64,000 nucleotides of DNA from Erinaceus europaeus (Eukaryota > Chordata > Mammalia > Eulipotyphla > Erinaceidae), in the NCBI RefSeq assembly GCF_950295315.1, contig NC_080168.1:2424573-2488572 (forward strand), read 5' to 3'. Within the stretch, counting starts at the first letter, position 1, and every line of letters begins with the position of its first letter. Positions 56,268 through 64,000 of the stretch are shown piece by piece. The translations under genes were made by a program, and so were the position numbers. The notes below the pieces were generated by a model. That model worked only from the letters and a program-made list of their open reading frames with translations. It searched no databases and had not been told where the DNA came from.

Positions 56268-56982
56268 TGTAGATGTTGTTAAAATTCTCAGAGGCTCTTG
56301 CCGGGCAGGCTTGCTTCACAGCGGGTAACAGAGACGCGGAGACAACGGCTGGGCAGGGAAGCTGTATTTCTTTATTCAGGAACAACGATTCACAAACTAA
56401 GACAAACTAATCACCAAACAGAACTCTGCTGTCTCTTTGCGGCGGCACAAGCACTCTCTCTCTTACTCTGGAACTCAGGAACCCAGGAACTCTGTCTAAC
56501 TCAGGAACCCAGGAACTCTCGGACCCAGGAACCCTCTCTCCGGGTTCCTTGGGGCGGGGCCAAGCAGGCCCGCCAAATTAACTGGACTCATCCAATTCTC
56601 TTGGCGGGGGAGGGTTAGAACAAACCAATGTAAAGCATACGACAATTCCCCCTTTTCTTTTTAACTAAATGACTATAGTATCAAGGGTGTGGGGTGAACA
56701 GAAACATATATAACAAAAACCAGCATGTTGCCAAGGGAAGGCCTGAGGGGGCCATATCTGAAAAAAAAAAACATTTCTTGCCTCTGGGGGGCTACTTGCC
56801 TCAATGGGCAATTGCATGGGGGCGGGGAACGGCCTAGGGTCCCAAAGGCAGCTGGCTGCAACTTACTTACTATGAAACAAAACTTGTTATTAGCATATCT
56901 ACTGCACGATCCAACGTTTCTAATAGAGAAGGAATTTGAGACTTTTACATATCAACAATGTCTTTTAAATACGACATGTAGA
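56268..56982 (-). mobile_element. Deleted endogenous provirus with 3' LTR, PPT and intact target duplication
   Basis: On the minus strand the 3' LTR occupies 56644-56274. The AATAAA complement is at 56371-56376 and the GC box at 56551-56561. Immediately upstream is a polypurine tract (56645-56662; its complement 'CCCCCTTTTCTTTTT' is visible), which primes plus-strand DNA in retroviruses. About 310 bp of internal sequence follows (56663-56970). The element then ends in ACGACA at 56971-56976, the terminal bases of the LTR family. TGTAGA lies at 56268-56273 and 56977-56982, an exact 6-bp target duplication. Almost all of the 5' LTR, gag, pol and most of env are missing. No viral protein can be read. 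Confidence 0.85.
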
Positions 56983-57010
56983 TGTGACTAAGATGTGAAT
57001 TTTGGTATCG

Positions 57011-57213
57011 TCTTAAATAGTTTATTGGCTGGAGACAGCCAGAAATTGAGAGAAAAGGGAGTGATAGAGAGGGAGAGAGACAGAGAGACACCTGCAGCAC
57101 TGCTTCACCACTCACAAAGCTTTCCCCTTACAGGTGGGGAGTGGGGGGCTTGAACCCGGGTCCTTGAGTACTGTAACATGTACGCTCAATCAGATGAGCC
57201 ACCACCCATCCCC
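57011..57213 (-). mobile_element. Family A SINE
   Basis: 'CACCTGCAGCACTGCTTCAC' and head 'GAGCCACCACCCATCCCC'. Confidence 0.9.
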
Positions 57214-57590
57214 AACATGTGGATTTTAAGGCAGAGACATGATCTTGTGTTTGGGACAGCACTGGGCTACAGTAAGATCCTGGAAACAGAGCCACTTTTG
57301 ATGGAAACCATTTACACACATGATGCCTAGGTCAGGGAAATTGCACAGGAAGCAGGGGCCACAGGAAAGGTATTATGCTCCTCACCCGGTAGGAGGAGTC
57401 TCAGGAAGGTAACCGCACCTGGTGGTTTCAGTGGGCCAATGGGAAGCTGGCCCAGGTGAGGTAGATAGTATGGGCGTAAGAGAAGGGGCCCTTTGTGTGG
57501 AGAGGCTGGTTGGAACCTTCCCAGGCCCTTGGGGACACTGTCTCCCTGGGCTTTCCTCTTCATTTTATTTTCTGTACAATTTTTTTTTCT
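57214..57590. other. Unique sequence
   Basis: Nothing recognised. Confidence 0.5.
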
Positions 57591-57795
57591 TTTTAAAATG
57601 ATATTTATTTATTTATTGGATAGAGACAGCCAGTAATTGAGAGGGATGGGGAGATAATGAAAGAGACATACACCTGCAGTCCTGCTTCACCACTCATTAA
57701 GCTTCCCACCTGCAAGTGTGGACCAGAGGTTTGAACCTGGGACCTTGTGCACTGTAGTGTGTGCACTTAACCAGGTGCGCCACCACCTGATCTCT
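57591..57795 (-). mobile_element. Family A SINE
   Basis: Minus copy from 'TTATTTATTTATTGG' to 'GCCACCACCTGATC'. Confidence 0.9.
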
Positions 57796-57844
57796 TCTGT
57801 ACAATTTCTTTAAAAATTTTTTAAAATTATATTTATTTATTTAC

Positions 57845-58448
57845 TCTATAATTTTTATTTATAAAAAGGAAACAATGACAAAAACCATAGGATAAGATCG
57901 GTACAACTCCATACAATTCCCACCACCAGAATTCTGCATCCCATCCACAAGCCCTTTGGAATATAACTAAAATATGCCTACTAGCTATCTATAAAACAGA
58001 GACCCCCTCCAACTCTCCATCTGTACTATTCCAGCCTTTGGGTTTATGATTAGTTAACAATTTACTTGGCTTTATATGTTAACTCTCTTTTCAGCCACCA
58101 GGTTCCAGATGCTATCATGATGCCAACCTGATTTCCCTGGACAGACAACCCCACCAATGTGTCCTGGAGCTCCCCTTCCCCAGAGCCCTGTCCCACTAGG
58201 AAAAGAGAGAGACAGACTAGGAGTATGGATGGATCAACCTGTCAACACCCATGTTCATTGGGGAAGCAACTACAGAAGCCAGACCTCCCACCTTCTGCAT
58301 CCCACAATGACCTTGGGTCCATACTCCCAGAGGGATAGAGAATAGGAAAGCTATCAAGGGAAGAGATGGGATACAGTGTTTTGGTGGTAGGAATTGTGTG
58401 GCGTTGTACTCCTCTTATCATATGGTTTTGTCAGTGTTTTCTTTTTAT

Positions 58449-58452
<4 letters not shown>
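57845..58452. mobile_element. L1 3' UTR in inverted arrangement
   Basis: 57845-57945 is the last ~95 bp of an L1 on the minus strand. 57946-58440 is a longer 3' UTR on the plus strand ending in an A/CA tail. The two ends form a ~90-bp inverted repeat. Confidence 0.82.
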
Positions 58453-58501
<49 letters not shown>

Positions 58502-58502
58502 C
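58453..58502. repeat. (CA)n microsatellite at an L1 tail
   Basis: About 24 CA units grown from the A-rich tail. Confidence 0.97.
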
Positions 58503-58516
58503 AAAAACTTTAAACC

Positions 58517-58870
58517 TGGGGTCAGGTGGTAGCACAGCAGGTTAAGTGCATGTGGCACAAAGTGCAAGGACCAGCCTAAGGATCCCGGTTCGAGCCCCCG
58601 GATCCCCACCTGCAGGGGGGGGTCACTTCACAAGCGGTGAAGCAGGTCTGCAGGTGTCTAGCTTTCTCTCCTCCTCTGTTTTCCCCTCCTCTCTCTATTT
58701 CTCTCTTTCCTATCCAACAACAATGACAGCGATAACAACGATAATAATAACAACAACAATGATAAACAACAAGGGCAACATAAGGGAAAAAAGTGGCCTC
58801 CAGGAGCAGTGGATTTGTAGTGCAGGCACCGAGCCCCAGCAGTAACTCTGGAGCAAACAAACAAACAAAC
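58517..58870 (+). mobile_element. Long-form family B SINE with (CAAA)n tail
   Basis: Head 'GGGGTCAGGTGGTAGC', B box 'GGTTCGAGCCCC', 3' block 'GCAGTAACTCTGGAGC' and a CAAA tail. Confidence 0.93.
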
Positions 58871-60282
58871 AAACACCCCTTTAAACCTGTGGTGGATTGT
58901 TGCATTTGAAGTTCCATGAACTTCCCTGTCTCCACATTGTTGGGTAGACCCTTCCCTCACAGAGGCTGATTTTAGTTATGTGATTTGGTTTGACCCATGA
59001 ACAATAGAAAATCCTACACTGAGACCTTTCTTCTCTTGCTGCTTTGACTGACACACAGCCGCACCCTGCCTAGGTGTGGTTACAAGCAGTCACTGCTCAG
59101 AGCAGGAAACCATTGTGTCTCTCTCATTCATTTTTATTTGTGATTCTATTCTATCGACATCATGCCCTAGATAAGATGGGCAGAAGAGAAACTGGCAAAA
59201 TGGGAGATCAGAGAATTAAAAAAATAAATAACTCCATCTCTCTCTGCAAATATTCTTCTGAGCAGAATGTCTGCATAGCTACCTGGGAACTGAGTGGACA
59301 ACGGGAGTTCTGTCTGTTCTTGGATGTCTGTCCATCAACACAGGTGATAATAGGGCCACCACAGTCCCTTCCAGCTGCTTTAGTGATGCCACAGAGCAAA
59401 TCCATTATGCCTCTTTTTTTCTTGTGTTCCAAAATAAAAAAATAGAGAGAGATTCAGTCTTGACAGGAAGCCAATATATACTAGAGAACTCTTGGTAAAT
59501 TCATTTCAATCGGGCATGAACACATCTCTATCTTCTGTCAGGGAAACCATCTTCCAGGAGAAGTGAAAACAGATGCTCCCAGAGTAGACATTCCCTGCCC
59601 CTCAACCCCCAATTCTATTGTGACCCTAGTGCTGGTTCTCCTGACTGGAGCCCTGATGTTGGTGCTCAGTACATGGCTGCCTTCTGTCCTTTCAGAGCAA
59701 GAGCAGCCCTTCTTTGGCTGGGTTGCACTAGTCTCTTATCAGCTCGCAGTCCTTTGCATTTTGAAATCCTAATCTTGCTTCATCACGGCATTCACTAGGA
59801 CTGAGGGGTGGGCAGGGTAATGCCACCCATGCAATTTGCTTGGACTCTGAAAACCTCCCCCCGCCCCAGCTAGTCCAGAAAATCCCTGCCACAACGGGGA
59901 CTCCAATTTGTCTGATTACCTTTTTCTTTTCCAGCAGATGCCAGGGTTCACAGCCTTAGCCTTTTATTTGTGTTGCTTTCACTTAGCTAATTCTATTAGT
60001 GGCTAATTCTGGACATGGAAGTCAGATTGCAAACAAATGTCATCTTCCAGGGACAATCCCAAGGCCTCCTTTCCTCCCAGTCTCCCCAATCACCACCCGC
60101 GTCTGGGTGTTCCAATCAAAAGAGCTGCTTTGCATTAATTGTCCTCTCTCCACCCTTGAGTGTCTAGGAAATAATGCCTCCACATGAGGAAGAAAAGGAG
60201 GTCGAGATTAGCAGAGGGGGTCGCGTGGGTTTGGAGCTGTACTTCTGGCTGGGTCTGGGTGACACAGGCAAATCTGATGGTA
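58871..60282. other. Unique sequence, 1.4 kb
   Basis: Repeat-poor. A plus frame at 59563-59772 has a hydrophobic stretch but no family identity. 59940-60160 is an AT-rich island with repeated 'GCTAATTCT'. No gene is called. Confidence 0.55.
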
Positions 60283-60722
60283 CAGCTGTGTTGTTAAAAT
60301 TCGGAAGGCTCTGGTCGGGCTGGCTTGCTTCACGGCGGGTAACAGAGACGCGGAGACAACGGCTGGGCAGGGCAGCTGTATTTCTTTATTCAGGAGGAAC
60401 TATTCATAAACTAAGACAAACTAATCACCAAACAGAACTCCGCTGTCTCTTTGCGGCGGCGCAAGCACTCTCTCTTACTCTGGAACTCAGGAACCCTCTC
60501 CCTTACTCTCCAACTCAGAAACTCTCTCGCACCCTCGCACTCTCGAACTCCGGAACTCAGGAACTCTGTCACTGGGGAACTCAGGAACTCTCGGACTCCG
60601 GAACCCTCTCCCAGGGTCCCTTGGGGCGGGGCCAAGCAGGCCCGCGAAATTAACAGGACTCATCCAATTCTCTTGGAGGGGGAGGGCTAGAACAAGCCAA
60701 TGTAAAGCATACGACACAGCTG
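60283..60722 (-). mobile_element. Solo LTR 3 with exact 6-bp target duplication
   Basis: The LTR is 60289-60716, with ends TGTTGT...ACGACA, flanked by CAGCTG at 60283-60288 and 60717-60722. The AATAAA complement is at 60385-60390 and a GC box at 60623-60633. At 428 bp it is about 50 bp longer than its relatives because of extra GGAACTC-type repeats. A 6-bp duplication is the usual size for betaretrovirus-like (class II) ERVs. Confidence 0.92.
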
Positions 60723-60990
60723 AGCTGGTGGGTGAGTTTACCAGCAACTCTTGGTCAACCCGGAATAACTTTTTACTCTTTCTTTCTTGGTTGCTAATCT
60801 GTGGGGTCACCAGTGTGGTGTTTGCAAAGCCACATTTCCCAACAGCTAAGTGATGTAGCTGTGGCCCGTGACACATAAAGAGAAGTCTGCTGGGCCCTTC
60901 TTGGGAGACTGCTCTCTTTCTGTCTGTCTTTCTTTCTTTCTTTTCTTGTTACCATTTTTATTATGATTACTTTTTTGCTTCAACTATTTA
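60723..60990. other. Unique sequence
   Basis: Short unassigned stretch ending in CTTT-rich DNA. Confidence 0.45.
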
Positions 60991-61590
60991 AAAATTTTTT
61001 TTAATTTTCCCTTTTGTTGCCCTTGTTGTTTACATTGTAGTGGTTATTGCTGTCGTTGTTGTTGGATAGGACAGAGAGAAACGAAGAGAGGAGGGGAAGA
61101 CAGAGAGGGGGAGAGAAAGACAGACACCTGCAGACCTGCTGCACCGCCTGTGAAGCGACTCCCCTGCAGGTTTATTTTGTAACCTCCGGGGGCTCGAACC
61201 AGGATCCTTGTGCCAGTCTTTGTGTTTTGCGTTACCTGCAGTTAACCCGCTGTGCTACCACCCAACTCCTGTTCCTTTCTTTTTCTTTCTTCTTCTTTTT
61301 TTCTTCTTTTCCTCCAGGGTTGTTGCTGGGGCTTGGTGCCTACACTATAAATCCACAGCTCTTAATGGCCACTTTTTCCATTTTTGTTGTTGGATTGGAC
61401 AGAGAGAAATGGAGAGAGGAGGGAAGACAGAGAGGGGGAGAGAAAGACAGACACCTGCAGGCCTGCTTCACTGCCTGTGAAGCGACTTCCCTGCAGGTGG
61501 GGAGCCAGGAGCTCGAACCGGGATCCTTACGCAGGTCCTTGTGCTTTGCGCCACCTGCGCTTAACCTGCTGCGCCACCACCCAGCTCCCA
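60991..61590 (-). mobile_element. Two consecutive family B SINEs
   Basis: 60991-61275: minus copy in which the usual GGTGGGGAGCC block is replaced by 'TTTATTTTGTAACCTCC'. 61276-61590: long-form minus copy ('CTCCAGGGTTGTTGCTGG'). Confidence 0.9.
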
Positions 61591-61599
61591 CTTCAACTA

Positions 61600-61873
61600 T
61601 TTTTTTTTATTAGTGATTTAATGTTGATTTGCAAAACGTGAGACACATAGGTAATTCCACACTGTTCCCACCACCAGAGCTCTGTGTCTCCATTCCTTCC
61701 ACTGGAAACTGCAGTGGTTCTCCCAAGGTCACAGATACGTACTAAACATTATTTCTACAACTATCTGTATTTATATCTAGTTCCCCTTTTGCTCTACGGC
61801 CCCAACTTTTCTTCCTTCCTTCCTTCCTTCCTTCCTTCCTTCCTTCCTTCCTTCCTTCCTTCCTTCCTTCCTT
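61600..61873 (-). mobile_element. L1 3' UTR fragment ending in (TTCC)n
   Basis: 'TTAGTGATTTAATGTTGATT', 'TTCTCCCAAGGTCACAG'. TTCC array at 61812-61873. Confidence 0.8.
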
Positions 61874-62200
61874 TTACCTCCAGAGTGATCGCTGGGGCTC
61901 AGTGCCTGCACCACAAATCCACTGTTCCTGGAGGTTATTTTTTTCCCTTTTGTTGCCCTTTTTGTTTTATTGTTGTGGTTATTATCATTGCTGTTATTAA
62001 TGTTGTCGTTGGAGAGGACAGAGAGAAATGAAAAGAGAAGGAGAAGACAGAGGAGGAGAGAAAGACAGACACCTGCAGACCTGCTTCACTGCTTGTGAGG
62101 CTACCCCCCTGCAGGTGGGGAGCCAGGGGCTTGAACCCAGATCCTTAGGCTGGTCCTTGCACTTCTGCGCTTAACCCGCTGTGCTACCTTCTGATCCTCT
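61874..62200 (-). mobile_element. Long-form family B SINE
   Basis: 'CCTCCAGAGTGATCGCTGGG' through to 'CCCGCTGTGCTACC'. It splits the L1 3' UTR that resumes at 62200. Confidence 0.88.
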
Positions 62201-62590
62201 TTCTCTTTATTTCTGCGTCACGCCTATACCAATCACTATTTCAAAATGTCCTTATTTTTTAACTCTTCTTTCTCCAGGGTCTTGATGGAGGTTTTTTTTT
62301 TTTTTAATTGTAAAGGGCCTTCTACATGTTGATTCAAGCTTCCGTGCTTGCCTTGCCACTATGGTATTAATGGAGCTTTGCCTGATGACTCCACCACCAT
62401 TTCCCAGTCATCATATACTTTTTTGCTACAGGGTGAGAAATAGAGAGGAAGAGAGACACCTGTAGCACAGCTCCACCACTCAGTAAGATTCCTCCATGCA
62501 GGCGGGGGCTGGGGGCTTGAACCTGGGTCTTCACACATGATGCTATGTGTTCCCTGTTGCTGCATCGATTGAGCTCCTCTCCTCCGGCAC
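62201..62590 (-). mobile_element. L1 3' UTR remainder and family A SINE
   Basis: 62201-62395 continues the fragment at 61600-61873. 62400-62590 is a diverged minus SINE ('GCAGGCGGGGGCTGGGGGCT'). Confidence 0.65.
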
Positions 62591-63054
62591 AATTTTTATT
62601 CTATAATTTTAGACATACACACACAACACAGACTCTCTCACTCTCACACATGGCGGAAAGAGAGAAAGAATAGGAGAGACACTGAAGAGGCATTCCACCA
62701 TCCATGGAGATTTCTCCTTGTCAGAAACGCTGTTTTCTTTTATTGATCGTAAATAAGAGGAGTTGTGGGCTGTGCACGTAATTAGCATACGACTGATGTC
62801 AGAAACTATAGCACAGGGTGTAAACCCAAGAGGGACTGTGAGGGTGAAAGACCACTTAAGCAAGTGTCTGGCAGAAGTTCAGCCCTTTCATCTTTCACTC
62901 CATTTGATTGCTGATATTATTTCCTGTCTCTTTTCCCGAGATTCGCAGGATGCCGTTTCTCCTGGGACCTCCAGAGTATTGTAGCTAGTGTTCACCCTCT
63001 TGCCTCATGGCTGGGTTCCCACTGTGGTTTTCATGTTCCTTATAAACCTGACAT
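62591..63054. other. Unique sequence
   Basis: Nothing recognised. Confidence 0.5.
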
Positions 63055-63346
63055 TAAAAAAAATTTTTTTTATTACTATTTATTTTCCCTTTTGTTACCC
63101 TTGTTGTTTTGTTGTTGTAGTTATTGTTGTTGATGTCGTTGTTGTTGGATAGGACAGAGAGAAATGAAGAGAGGAGGGGAAGACAGAGAGGGGGAGAGAA
63201 AGACACCTGCAGACCTGCTTCACCGCCTGTGAAGTGACTCCCCTGAAGGTAGGGAGCCGGGGGCTCGAACCGGGATCCTTATGCCGGTCCTTGTGCTTTG
63301 CACCACGTGCACTTAACCCACTGCGTGCGCTACCGCCCGACTCCCT
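63055..63346 (-). mobile_element. Family B SINE
   Basis: Minus copy. The head has a small internal repeat ('CTGCGTGCGCTACCGCCC'). Confidence 0.92.
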
Positions 63347-63404
63347 GGACCTGACATTTTTATAAACCCCAAACAAAAGCCCCCAAGTAGTATTTAAATT
63401 TTTT

Positions 63405-63510
63405 TTTTCTATACCTCTTCATGCTACCCAGAGTACTCCCATGTGGTTCTGGGAATTAGACCCACTTGGCATATGTTTTACCTACTGAGCTACCTCCCAG
63501 ACTCTGATTT
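63405..63510 (-). mobile_element. Family C-like SINE remnant
   Basis: 'ATGTGGTTCTGGGAATTAGA' and 'CTGAGCTACCTCCCAGACTC'. Confidence 0.6.
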
Positions 63511-64000
63511 CTTAGTTTAAGCACTATTCCTCCATTCCTCTTCTGGCTTCATTCTCTCTCTTCTCTTCCCTGGAACCCCTGTGAAATGCCTCCAGTTACA
63601 GCAGCCATGCTATGATCGTTCAAGTTAAGTCAGAGAATTCAAGGTCAAGAGAATAGCAAAGCCCCAATGTAGCAGCCACTGTCACCATCCCGAGAGCTTC
63701 CTGCCACTGGACTTCTTCTTCTGGGAGGAAAAACAATCCTCATTTATCCACATTGGTGGTGATAAGTGGGTATATGTTCTGCGCAGCTAAACTTGGTCCC
63801 CGGGTGATACAGGGGGTTTCCAAGAGCGCAGTTGCTGCTGTGTCTTAGGTTAAAGAGTTATCTGGAGCTGGGAGGAATGTGAGCCGGGCAGGGAGGGGAG
63901 GCGGCTGAGCAGAGAGCCCTGGAGTTTCCCCATGAGCACGTCAGACTGGGCTTCTTGTCATGGTCTCAGTTCAATCTCTGGCTTAGGGCTTTATTACTGT
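63511..64000. other. Unique sequence
   Basis: GC rises near 63850-63930. No promoter, exon or repeat that I can support. Confidence 0.5.

Noticed and set aside
56274..56976. Single ~700 bp LTR
   Set aside because: A polypurine tract sits inside at 56645-56662, and 56274-56644 alone matches the other two LTRs end to end.
59563..59772. Hydrophobic 69-codon frame resembling a membrane segment
   Set aside because: Short, isolated, no recognisable family or promoter, and hydrophobicity alone is weak evidence.

Overview
The window reads as non-coding DNA from a placental mammal, most likely a hedgehog (Erinaceidae). The organism call rests on recognising the dense tRNA-derived SINE families, whose heads read 'GGGAGTCGGGCGGTAGCG' and 'GGGGACCAGGTGGTGG', and on a mammalian L1 with ORF1 and ORF2 remnants. 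There are no operons, CRISPR arrays, rRNA genes or genuine tRNA genes. Most open frames are accidents inside SINEs, L1 3' ends and microsatellites. I use three SINE names. Family A is a ~200 bp SINE with 'CCAGGTGGTGGCGCACC' in its head. Family B is ~280 bp with a 'GCAGCGGGTTAAGC' A-box region, and a long form carries an extra ~70 nt 3' block. Family C has the core 'TTTCATGCCTGAGGCT'.

Layout. 1-1395 (minus): a remarkably open reverse-transcriptase frame of a jockey/CR1-type non-LTR retrotransposon, a class not expected to be young in a mammal. 1392-8463: SINEs, microsatellites and single-copy DNA. 8464-14810 (minus): an L1 of full 5'-to-3' extent with 13-bp target duplications, an internal deletion that removes the first half of ORF2, and a tandemly repeated 5' UTR. 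14811-29520: L1 3' ends, SINEs (one dimer), microsatellites and unique islands. 29521-30320 (plus): an intronless UBE2C retrocopy with a 213-codon frame. It keeps the catalytic Cys, but has HPN changed to HPS and an 8-bp duplication that destroys the native stop. 30330-49960: fossil L1 pieces, including one that hosts an ~810 bp TG-rich repeat, more L1 3' ends, SINEs and an ancient DNA-transposon remnant. 49960-60722: three same-orientation, closely similar LTRs of one endogenous retrovirus family, each with 6-bp target duplications (two exact, one with a mismatch). The middle one is a deleted provirus that keeps its polypurine tract. 60723-64000: more B SINEs and L1 3' ends.

The genes do not form a pathway. 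What links the features is retrotransposition: L1 machinery presumably mobilised the SINEs and the UBE2C mRNA, the ERVs integrated independently, and the jockey-like element may have arrived horizontally. Nothing was computed or searched. Family names come from recognition, and boundaries are usually good to about 5-20 bp, or exact where a target duplication is quoted.
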